Assembly: GCA_021799945.1 (NCBI GenBank)
Contig: JAJYZK010000245.1
Span: 1 to 5,357, forward strand
Source of the DNA: Acidobacteriota bacterium
Lineage (GTDB): Bacteria; Acidobacteriota; Terriglobia; Terriglobales; Acidobacteriaceae
Direction: 5' to 3'
DNA: 5,357 nt
Part shown: in pieces, positions 1 to 5,357 of the stretch
Position numbering within the stretch: the first letter of the stretch is position 1
How the letters are laid out: each line of letters starts with the position of its first letter
Program-made: the position numbers and the translations under genes
Notes under the pieces: model-generated
The model's input: the letters and a program-made list of their open reading frames with translations, nothing else
What the model was told of the DNA's origin: nothing
Database searches by the model: none

Positions 1-1042
1 GCCTGAGGAATTTCTCGACTGCGGCAATTCGGGCTCGACCATGCGCATGTTTTCCGGGATTCTTGCCGCCCAGCCGGGCCGCTTCACCTTGCAGGGCGAC
101 GCCTCGCTGAACCGCCGTCCGATGGAGCGGGTGCGCAAGCCGCTCATGGAAATGGGCGCCGCCATCTCCCTGCACGACGGTCACGCGCCTTTGGTCATCG
201 AGGGCAGACGGCTGCGCGGAATCTCCTATGAAACCCCGGTTCCCAGCGCACAGGTCAAGTCGGCGCTGCTGTTCGCCGGCCTGCAGGCCGAGGGCCGGAC
301 GACCGTGCGGGAGTCGGTGCGCACCCGGGATCACGGGGAAATCGCCTTGCGGGCCTTCGGCGCACGGGTGGAGCGGGGCTCCGGCTTCGCGGCCATCGAC
401 GGAGGCCAGAAGCTGCGCGGCATCGAGGCGACCATACCGGGAGATCTGTCTTCCGCGGCCTTTTTTCTCTGCGCGGCGGCGCTGTTTCCCGACTCCAGCC
501 TGCTTCTGGACCGGCTGGGGATGAATCCCACCCGCGCCGCTCTGCTCGATGTGCTGGCCGCGCTGGGGGCCAAATCGAATGTTCTCAACCTCGAAGAGCA
601 CCATGGCGAACTGGTCGGCGCCCTGCAATTGACCGCCCCGCAGGAGGGCCTCGGCGGCGCGGAGATCCGTGGCGCGCTCGCCGCTCTGCTGATCGACGAA
701 CTGCCGGTGCTGGCGGCCATCGCTCCCTATACGCGCGAGGGCATCCGAATCCGGGACGCCCGGGAGCTTCGGGTGAAGGAAAGCGACCGCATCGCTCTCG
801 TGGCCCGCAATCTTCTCGCCATGGGGGCGCAGGTCGAGGAATTCGAAGATGGACTGGATGTGCCCGGCGGTCAGAAACTGCACGGCGCGATCGTGGACTC
901 CGGCGGAGACCATCGCATCGCCATGGCGTTTGCCGTCGCCGCGCTGCGCGCCGAGGGAGAGACGGTCATCCGCGGAGCGGATGCGGCGGGCATCTCGTTT
1001 CCCGAATTCTTCTCGCTTCTGCATCGCGTCGCGGAGCGTTGA
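1..1042 (+). CDS. aroA: 3-phosphoshikimate 1-carboxyvinyltransferase (EPSP synthase), 5'-truncated by window edge
   Basis: EPSP synthase transfers the enolpyruvyl group of PEP to shikimate-3-phosphate, the sixth shikimate-pathway step, in the cytoplasm. The reading frame is already open at base 2, which begins PEEFLDCGNSGSTMRMFSG. This is the conserved PEP-site motif, so the ATG at base 41 is internal and the true start lies left of the window. About 346 residues are present of a usual 420-440; the N-terminal 80 or so, with the catalytic Lys/Arg pair, are missing. Visible motifs are GDASLNRRPM (98-127), SAQVK (245-259), RDHGE (326-340), MNPTR (521-535), LIDELP with the catalytic Asp (689-706), RVKESDR (770-790), GDHRIAMAF (905-931) and ISFPEF near the C-terminus. 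SAQxK, RDHxE and NxTR resemble the class II (Bacillus/CP4-like) lineage rather than E. coli AroA. The gene ends in TGA and converges with the TolC-type gene. Confidence 0.96.
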   Translation, partial: PEEFLDCGNSGSTMRMFSGILAAQPGRFTLQGDASLNRRPMERVRKPLMEMGAAISLHDGHAPLVIEGRRLRGISYETPVPSAQVKSALLFAGLQAEGRTTVRESVRTRDHGEIALRAFGARVERGSGFAAIDGGQKLRGIEATIPGDLSSAAFFLCAAALFPDSSLLLDRLGMNPTRAALLDVLAALGAKSNVLNLEEHHGELVGALQLTAPQEGLGGAEIRGALAALLIDELPVLAAIAPYTREGIRIRDARELRVKESDRIALVARNLLAMGAQVEEFEDGLDVPGGQKLHGAIVDSGGDHRIAMAFAVAALRAEGETVIRGADAAGISFPEFFSLLHRVAER

Positions 1043-1124
1043 GCCGGCGCGCCGTTCCGGCGGCCCCGCCGCAATCCCCGGGGGCGGCTTCGGATCGCCC
1101 TCAGACGAGCCCGGTCAAACTTCG

Positions 1125-1155
1125 GCGCTCACCCGGCTCCGGGCCGGGCGAGCGC
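1125..1155. terminator. Hairpin between convergent genes, candidate bidirectional terminator
   Basis: GCGCTC (1125-1130) pairs with GAGCGC (1150-1155). After one A/C mismatch (1131/1149), CCCGG (1132-1136) pairs with CCGGG (1144-1148) around a 7-base loop, giving 11 base pairs in a 31-base element. It lies 82 bases after the aroA stop and 6 bases past the stop of the minus-strand TolC-type gene, so it is placed to end both transcripts. Neither side has a true T-tract. On the minus strand the downstream sequence reads CGAAGTTTGACC, with only three Ts, so efficient intrinsic termination is uncertain and Rho or simple 3'-end protection is possible. A smaller stem, CGCCG-TTC-CGGCG at 1050-1062, sits 7 bases after the aroA stop, also without Ts. 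The rest of the gap (1043-1161) shows nothing else. Confidence 0.5.
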
Positions 1156-1161
1156 ATGCGT

Positions 1162-3459
1162 TCAATGCCGTGGCGGGTTCGAGTTCTCCGGAGGCAGGCC
1201 CTGCTGCTCCTGCGGGGTCAGAGGGGGCTGGGGTGGAAGTGCCTTGGGAACCGAAGGGGCCTGCTCCGTTTGTTGAAGCTGCTGCTGCTGCGCCGGCACC
1301 GACGCCTCCGGGCCCGCCTTCACCGGCTCGAGGCCGGGAATGACCGGCTGGGTGGTCACCTTGCCGGTCACCGCCTCGCCAAGCCGGATTCCATATCGAT
1401 CCAGGGTCTCGGCCAGCAACTGCTCGAGCGCCGCCCGGTCTTTGGCATATGTGGCTTCCGTGGAGATCACGTTGTTCTCCGCGCCGGCCAGATTTCTCTC
1501 CTGCTGCAGCACGTTGGCGGTCGTGGATGCTCCCAGACGAAGCTTTTTCACCTCCGCCTGATACGACTGCGAGTTGTATTCCCTGGCGGCCAGCGCGGCC
1601 TGCACCGCGGCGCGGTCGTTGGTCAGGGCGTATTGGGCGTTGATCACCTGAATTCGCACCTGGACATAAAGCTGGCCCAGACGCATCTGCTCCTGGCGGT
1701 ATTCCAGGACCGCCCGCCCCTGCAACGCCTGCGCGGTGCGGTTGCGCAGCGGAATGTTCAGGTTGACGCCCGCGCCCTTGTCCGGTCCTGAGTTGTTCCA
1801 GAGGTTGCTGAAGACCGATCCGTAACCGATGGCCGGCACATCGCAGCCGGGACCGAGGAACTGCTTGGAGCAGTAGGGGCTCTCGGATCCGCCGATGCCT
1901 GTCGCCTGGTAGAAGGCGTAGACATCCAGGGTGGGCAGCAGCCCGTTTTTCACCGCCTTGAGCGTGATCTCATCGTTCTTGAGGTTGAGGAGCGCCTGCT
2001 CGATCTCCGGCCGGTTGGCGTCCGCCTGGCGCACGAGGTCCTCGACCGGGGTGCGCTCCTCCGGCATTTCCTCCAGGGAGACGCGGTCGGTGGGAATCAC
2101 CGGCGCGGCGGAGAGCACCGGGTCGCTCAGGTCGCGGCTGATGGCCTGCTTCATGATCAGTTGTTGATACTCAAGCGCGGTCTGCGAGGTGATCAGGGCC
2201 TGGGTGTCGCTGGCCACCTGATTGTCCGCGTTGGTCACATCGAGCGGCGCCAGCGTTCCGATCTGCAACTGTTTCCGATTATCGGCGGCCAACTGCTTCG
2301 ACTGCTCCAGGGCGCGCTGCTTGGCCTGCAGATCCTCGTAGCGGGCTACCAGCCGCCAGTAGATATTCTCGATCTGGTTGACCGTGAAGAGGAGCTGCTG
2401 CCGGAAAGCGGCGTCGCTGATGCGGCGGTCGTTCTTGGCCTCGATAATGAACCGGTTGTTGATGCCTTTGCCGAAGCCGTTGAGCAGGTGTTGCGTGAGC
2501 TGGGCGCGCAGCACCGATTGCAGCGCCGGGCTGTATACGTTGAAGTTGTTGTTCCCGGTGATGCGCGACGTGTCGTAGAGGACGTTGAGCGCGGCGCCCG
2601 ATTCGAATCCCTGGACGTAGGTGAAATTGTAGACGTCGGTGTTCTGGTTCAGCGTCGAAGCGCCGCTGAGGAAGGGACTGGCCTCCGGCGTGGTGGCGCG
2701 CTCAAGCTGGATGGTTCCGGTGACGATCGGATCTCTCGCTTCGGGGGTCGGGCCGGAGCCGTTGGTGGTGCTGACGATGCCGGCCGTTCCCGAACCCGCT
2801 CCGCCGACGGCCACCGAGGTGCCGCCCGGGCCGCCGCCCGAGGTCAGCGAGGCCTCCTCCGTTTCGCTGCCGCCCAGAGTTCCCTCCACCAGCCCGCTGC
2901 TGACGCCGAGCAGGTTGGAGCCGGCCTTGGCGCGGAGCAGGTCGGTGTCGGCGATGTCCAGGTTATAGCGCTGGATGGCGATGTCGTAATTGTTTTCGAG
3001 ACCCAGCAGGATCGCCTCGGACAGACTCAAATAGATCTTTCCGTCCCTCACCGTATCGTCGATGCTGGGGGAGTTCGAGGTCCGCGGGGCAGGGATATCG
3101 ATCGGCCTGTACGGACGAAAGATGTTGGGAAAGGCGCTGTTCGGCCGGCTGAAATCGCGGGCGCCGGATCGCAGAAAGAGCGGCGAATTGTCGACTGGGG
3201 GCGGCGGGCCGGCGCTGCTCGGCTGGGGAGCCTGGGGAACCTGGGAGGCATTGACGGCCGCATTCGAATTCAGCTGCGCGAAAAGGGCGGGCTGCGCCGT
3301 CATGCTCCAGGCACAGGCGAAGGCCACGGCGTTCCGGAGCTTGATCAAAAACCGGTTCTGTTTCCTTGGGTGGAGGCGGCGCCGTTTCTGCCATGGCGCT
3401 GGGTGAGGCTGATTCAATGATGGAGCATTCATCGTAGGGTCGAAGCGGCGATCGGCCAA
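1162..3459 (-). CDS. TolC-family outer-membrane efflux protein (OEP domains)
   Basis: This is a predicted outer-membrane/periplasmic channel of the TolC type, the exit duct for tripartite pumps or type I secretion. From a TTG start it is 765 residues, long for a family usually near 420-550. Residues 24-41 are strongly basic, followed by a hydrophobic stretch (43-60) and a likely signal-peptidase site at ALFA|Q. A Pro-rich linker covers 74-90. The first OEP repeat starts near 141 (IYLSLSEAILLGLENNYDI), is interrupted by a Gly/Ser-rich insertion (about 183-270), and resumes with a beta segment (276-295), AQLTQHLLNGFG (319-330) and a long coiled coil (340-440) carrying GTLAPLDV. The second repeat (470-690) has NRPEIEQALLNLK, GAGVNLNIPLRNR (562-574) and the GASTTANVLQQE helix. 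A disordered Gln/Pro-rich tail covers about 700-765. C530 and C539 flank a predicted external loop. No adaptor or pump gene adjoins it. The start could instead be the ATG at 3432, but only the TTG has a reasonable Shine-Dalgarno. The substrate is unknown. Confidence 0.93.
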   Translation of the reverse strand: MADRRFDPTMNAPSLNQPHPAPWQKRRRLHPRKQNRFLIKLRNAVAFACAWSMTAQPALFAQLNSNAAVNASQVPQAPQPSSAGPPPPVDNSPLFLRSGARDFSRPNSAFPNIFRPYRPIDIPAPRTSNSPSIDDTVRDGKIYLSLSEAILLGLENNYDIAIQRYNLDIADTDLLRAKAGSNLLGVSSGLVEGTLGGSETEEASLTSGGGPGGTSVAVGGAGSGTAGIVSTTNGSGPTPEARDPIVTGTIQLERATTPEASPFLSGASTLNQNTDVYNFTYVQGFESGAALNVLYDTSRITGNNNFNVYSPALQSVLRAQLTQHLLNGFGKGINNRFIIEAKNDRRISDAAFRQQLLFTVNQIENIYWRLVARYEDLQAKQRALEQSKQLAADNRKQLQIGTLAPLDVTNADNQVASDTQALITSQTALEYQQLIMKQAISRDLSDPVLSAAPVIPTDRVSLEEMPEERTPVEDLVRQADANRPEIEQALLNLKNDEITLKAVKNGLLPTLDVYAFYQATGIGGSESPYCSKQFLGPGCDVPAIGYGSVFSNLWNNSGPDKGAGVNLNIPLRNRTAQALQGRAVLEYRQEQMRLGQLYVQVRIQVINAQYALTNDRAAVQAALAAREYNSQSYQAEVKKLRLGASTTANVLQQERNLAGAENNVISTEATYAKDRAALEQLLAETLDRYGIRLGEAVTGKVTTQPVIPGLEPVKAGPEASVPAQQQQLQQTEQAPSVPKALPPQPPLTPQEQQGLPPENSNPPRH

Positions 3460-3466
3460 ACAGCTA

Positions 3467-3480
3467 CCTGCCTTCCTTCC
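3467..3480 (-). promoter_or_regulatory. Purine-rich ribosome binding site supporting the TTG start of the TolC-type gene
   Basis: On the minus strand this stretch reads GGAAGGAAGGCAGG. Its last AGG ends 7 bases before the TTG at 3459, a normal Shine-Dalgarno distance. The in-frame ATG at 3430-3432 is preceded by CGCTTCGACCCTACG, which has no purine-rich motif. The choice of TTG therefore rests on this site. The extra nine residues do not affect the signal-peptide prediction, so the alternative start is not excluded. Confidence 0.5.
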
Positions 3481-3491
3481 GGCTCTCAGGG

Positions 3492-3535
3492 TTGAACTTT
3501 CGAACGCTATCTATAATTTCCGGCTGCCATGGCAG
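3492..3535. promoter_or_regulatory. Candidate divergent promoter with a 12-bp palindromic operator-like site
   Basis: On the plus strand there is a perfect TATAAT at 3512-3517. A TTGAAC at 3492-3497 matches four of six -35 bases, but the spacer is only 14 bases, shorter than the usual 16-18. On the minus strand the overlapping sequence gives TATAGA (3515 to 3510), a possible -10 box that would start tolC-type transcription roughly 45 bases before its TTG, with no clear -35. Directly beside these boxes is CTGCCATGGCAG (3524-3535), a perfect inverted repeat placed where a regulator could cover the spacer or -35 of the minus promoter and the start point of the plus promoter. GAAC also repeats at 3494-3497 and 3502-3505. 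Promoter activity and regulator binding are inferred from position only. Confidence 0.33.
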
Positions 3536-3831
3536 ATGCGGCGGCGGCGCGCCAGGTCACCTTTTTTTCTTGGATATGCTCTTCTGGGCCGGTCGCATCC
3601 ATTTCCGGAGCATCCCGGAGCCCTATGCCAGGAAGGTTGCCTTGCAGATGGACTTCGCGGTGAGCGCAAGCGCACCCCACGGCCAGGGGCTCCGGCCAGG
3701 CTGGCAAGGCCGCGGACTCCCTTCCGGTTTTCTCAGGAAAGCGAGGCCAGTATAACCCACGCTTCGGAAGCCCCCGGCCGCAGGCGCCGCACCATCCCGG
3801 TTTCCTTCCAATTGCGCTATTCTCTGCCTGC

Positions 3832-4632
3832 ATGTGGAAGCTGGTGCTGGCATACGATGGAGCGGATTATGCGGGATGGCAGGTGCAGCCCGGCCAAAAC
3901 ACGGTGCAGGCCGAACTGCGCGACGCCATCGCCAAAGTCACGGGCGAGAGCGTCCTGCCGCAGGGCTCCGGCCGCACCGACGCCGGGGTGCACGCCCTGG
4001 GACAGGTTGCGTCCTTCTCTCTGGCCGCGCCGGTGCCGGAGGCCAACCTGGCGCGAGCGCTCAACCGCCGGCTGCCGCCCTCGATCCGCGTGCTGAGCGC
4101 GGAATGCGTCGGCGAGGACTTCCACGCCCGGCATAGCGCGCGGCATAAGACCTACGAGTACCGCATCTATCGCGGGGAGATCTGCCCTCCCTGGCTGGCC
4201 CGCTATGTCTGCTGGCAGCCGAGGAGACTGGACATTGCGGCCATGCGGCGCGCCGCCCGCATGGTGCGGGGAACCCATGACTTCACCTCCTTCGCGGCCA
4301 GCGATCCGGACCGGACGCAGTCCTCCCGACAGGATGGGGCGCCACCCTCCGGATTGCGCACCATCCTGCTCTCCCAATGGAGAATTCGCGCCGGCGGGAT
4401 GCTCGTCTACCGCGTGCGCGGCAACGGCTTCCTGCACCATATGGTGCGAAATCTTGTTGGAACGTTTCTGGAGATCGGGCTGGGACGAATGGAGGCGGAA
4501 GAGATTCCCGCCATTCTGGCCGCCCGGTCTCGGGCCCAAGCCGGCCCCACCGCACCGGCCTCGGGGCTGTTCCTGGTGGAAGTGGGATACGGCTCGGACG
4601 GCCACCCTGCTCCGCCCCGAATGCTACTCTGA
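3832..4632 (+). CDS. truA: tRNA pseudouridine(38-40) synthase TruA
   Basis: TruA isomerises uridines 38, 39 and 40 in the anticodon arm of many tRNAs to pseudouridine, with no cofactor. The 266-residue product is close to the family norm (about 270 in E. coli). It opens with the KLVLAYDGADYAGWQ beta-strand motif (3-17). GSGRTDAGVHALGQV (45-59) carries the invariant catalytic Asp at residue 50. DFHARHSARHKTYEYRIY (96-113) includes the conserved Arg and Tyr of the active site, and THDFTSFA (148-155), GNGFLHHMVRNLVGT (197-211) and APASGLFLVEV (241-251) follow. All motifs are intact, so the enzyme should be active. The ATG at 3832 is chosen because the family motif begins at residue 3; no Shine-Dalgarno is visible before it. 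The stop is 7 bases before the next gene, suggesting co-transcription. Confidence 0.97.
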   Translation: MWKLVLAYDGADYAGWQVQPGQNTVQAELRDAIAKVTGESVLPQGSGRTDAGVHALGQVASFSLAAPVPEANLARALNRRLPPSIRVLSAECVGEDFHARHSARHKTYEYRIYRGEICPPWLARYVCWQPRRLDIAAMRRAARMVRGTHDFTSFAASDPDRTQSSRQDGAPPSGLRTILLSQWRIRAGGMLVYRVRGNGFLHHMVRNLVGTFLEIGLGRMEAEEIPAILAARSRAQAGPTAPASGLFLVEVGYGSDGHPAPPRMLL

Positions 4633-4639
4633 AGCTGCC

Positions 4640-5357
4640 ATGTCGCTCGCCGACGCACCCGCTGCCTTCGAGCATGTCGGCCGCCTGGCCGCCTTGCCCT
4701 GGGTGCACGCCGCTTTCCACTGGTTTCACCTGCACGAACGCCGACTCATGCACTGGCAGAGGGAGCTGGTATCCATTGCCGCTCCTCCCTTTGGCGAGAG
4801 GGCTCGTGCGGAATGGCTGGCGGCTCGCTTTGCCGAACTTGGACTGGCGCAGGTGGAAATCGATGCGGTGGGCAACGTCTCCGGTCTGCTGTGCGGAAGG
4901 CGTCGAGCCGGGGACCTGGCCGGGAAGATGGCCGGAGACTTGGCCGAGGACCGGCGCTGCGTCATGCTTTCGGCCCACATCGACACCGTTTTTCCCGCCG
5001 GCGAGCCAATCGACCCGGTGCTCGAACGCGGAGAGCGCCGCCTGGTGGCGCCCGGCGCCTGCGACAACGGGGCCGGGGTAACCGCGCTGCTGGCGCTGGC
5101 CGCGGCTCTGCAATCCTGCGCCGGTGAGCCCGCCGGCAACATATTATTTGTAGGCAACGTGGGTGAGGAAGGAGACGGCGACCTGCGCGGCGCGCGCTAT
5201 CTCTTCGGCGCCTCCCGATGGCGCGAGAGCATCGCCGCGAATCTCGTGCTGGACGGGGCCGGTTGCGACACGGTGGTTACCGAAGCGCTGGGCAGCCGGC
5301 GCTTTCTGGTCTCGATTCTCGGACCCGGCGGGCATTCCTGGACCGATGCGGGCGCAC
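4640..5357 (+). CDS. M20-family metallopeptidase/metallohydrolase, 3'-truncated by window edge
   Basis: This is a predicted cytoplasmic zinc-dependent hydrolase of the M20 clan (PepT, acetylornithine deacetylase, DapE relatives), cleaving small peptides or N-acyl amino acids; the substrate is not determinable here. The frame stays open for 239 codons to the right edge; full-length relatives have roughly 370-450. An N-terminal helix (about 26-48) leads into SIAAPPFGERARAEWLA (45-61). Metal and catalytic residues are present: H113 and D115 in SAHIDTVFP, D142 in APGACDNGAGV, the E176-E177 pair in VGNVGEEGDGDLRGARYLF, and D205 in LVLDGAG. GPGGHSW (228-234) marks the start of the lid/dimerisation domain. 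The last metal-binding His expected near the C-terminus is outside the window. Residues 90-105 hold an imperfectly duplicated eight-residue insertion. The ATG at 4640 lies 7 bases after the truA stop, with only a weak GAAG before it; the ATG at 4748 would delete conserved sequence. Confidence 0.9.
   Translation, partial: MSLADAPAAFEHVGRLAALPWVHAAFHWFHLHERRLMHWQRELVSIAAPPFGERARAEWLAARFAELGLAQVEIDAVGNVSGLLCGRRRAGDLAGKMAGDLAEDRRCVMLSAHIDTVFPAGEPIDPVLERGERRLVAPGACDNGAGVTALLALAAALQSCAGEPAGNILFVGNVGEEGDGDLRGARYLFGASRWRESIAANLVLDGAGCDTVVTEALGSRRFLVSILGPGGHSWTDAGA
4907..4950 (+). repeat. Imperfect 24-bp-period tandem duplication inside the M20 peptidase gene
   Basis: Two 20-base segments, 4907-4926 and 4931-4950, match at 16 of 20 positions with a period of 24 bases. 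They encode AGDLAGKM followed by AGDLAEDR. Because the period is a multiple of three, the frame is kept. The segment lies between the VGNVSGLL strand and the strand leading to the SAHID metal motif, where family members normally have a short variable turn, so it should be a surface-loop expansion with little effect on the active site. The substitutions indicate it is not a very recent duplication. Confidence 0.6.

Larger units (their letters stand above)
3460..3831. other. Divergent intergenic region without a supported gene
   Basis: These 372 bases separate the minus-strand TolC-type gene from truA. Besides the ribosome binding site and candidate promoter region listed separately, they hold a run of seven Ts (3562-3568), a tight direct repeat CCGGAG (3605-3610 and 3615-3620), and a small hairpin with a GCAA tetraloop (3659-3676). 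There is also a direct repeat CGGCCAGG (3680-3687 and 3693-3700), whose second copy overlaps a CGGCC/GGCCG stem (3693-3697 with 3708-3712). TATAAC at 3751-3756, one base off consensus, could be a -10 box for truA about 75 bases before its ATG, but no good -35 precedes it. Open frames on both strands here have no recognisable protein features and no ribosome binding site, so I do not call them genes. No tRNA or recognisable riboswitch was seen. Confidence 0.6.

Noticed and set aside
1039..1791. A 250-codon plus-strand frame starting with TTG overlapping the aroA stop
   Set aside because: The start overlap looks like translational coupling, but the frame is antisense to the TolC-type C-terminal half and has an Arg/Leu-rich composition with no domain.
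2161..3420. A 419-codon open frame on the plus strand opposite the N-terminal half of the TolC-type gene
   Set aside because: It is fully antisense to a well-supported gene, and its protein has no recognisable domain. Long antisense frames are expected in GC-rich coding DNA with this codon bias.
3546..3568. GGCGCGCC palindrome followed by a T7 run as an intrinsic terminator
   Set aside because: The palindrome has no room for a loop and lies 8 bases before the Ts. No stable stem directly abuts the T run, so it is not called a terminator.
3680..3712. CGGCCAGG direct repeat and CGGCC/GGCCG stem as a regulatory RNA
   Set aside because: Short GC-only pairings like these are common by chance at this base composition, and nothing else supports a structured RNA.
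3492..3833. Short frames on both strands in the intergenic region (87 codons plus, 108 codons minus)
   Set aside because: No Shine-Dalgarno, no hydrophobic or domain pattern, and composition like random GC-rich sequence. The plus frame also starts inside the candidate promoter.
3817..4605. A 262-codon minus-strand frame opposite truA
   Set aside because: It is antisense to truA, whose motifs are intact. No ribosome binding site or recognisable family was seen.
4283..5113. A 276-codon minus-strand frame spanning the truA/peptidase junction
   Set aside because: It crosses two real plus-strand genes in antisense and has low-complexity composition typical of shadow frames.

Overview
The window is an ordinary-looking stretch of GC-rich bacterial chromosome holding four protein-coding genes, with no mobile element, CRISPR array or RNA gene that I can support. 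The long TolC-family protein most closely recalls Acidobacteriota homologues: it has a conserved 'GTLAPLDV' coiled-coil segment, an 'AQLTQHLLNGFG' segment and a Gln/Pro-rich tail. The aroA and M20-peptidase sequences fit that guess. This placement rests on remembered family features, not a database search, and I hold it at moderate confidence.

Layout. Bases 1-1042 (+) are the 3' three-quarters or so of aroA (EPSP synthase, shikimate pathway), cut by the left edge. It converges on a minus-strand gene (1162-3459) for a 765-residue TolC/OEP-type outer-membrane efflux protein. The 119-base gap between them carries a strong two-part hairpin (1125-1155), a good candidate for a shared bidirectional terminator. 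To the right of the TolC-type gene is a 372-base divergent intergenic region (3460-3831). It contains a consensus TATAAT box, a 12-bp perfect palindrome, a T7 run and a small GNRA-type hairpin, but no convincing gene. Next, truA (3832-4632, +; tRNA pseudouridine 38-40 synthase) is followed after 7 bases by an M20-type metallopeptidase gene (from 4640, +). The latter runs off the right edge with its metal-binding motifs intact up to the lid domain. truA and the peptidase gene look like one transcription unit.

How the genes relate. AroA (aromatic biosynthesis), TruA (tRNA modification) and the peptidase are cytoplasmic housekeeping or catabolic enzymes. The TolC-type protein is an envelope export channel, and no periplasmic adaptor or inner-membrane pump gene is visible next to it. 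No common pathway is evident. I did not find a previously undescribed system. The points most worth a second look are the convergent hairpin, the palindrome and TATAAT box between the divergent genes, the Gly-rich insertion and cysteine pair in the TolC-type protein, and an in-frame 24-bp tandem duplication in the peptidase gene.
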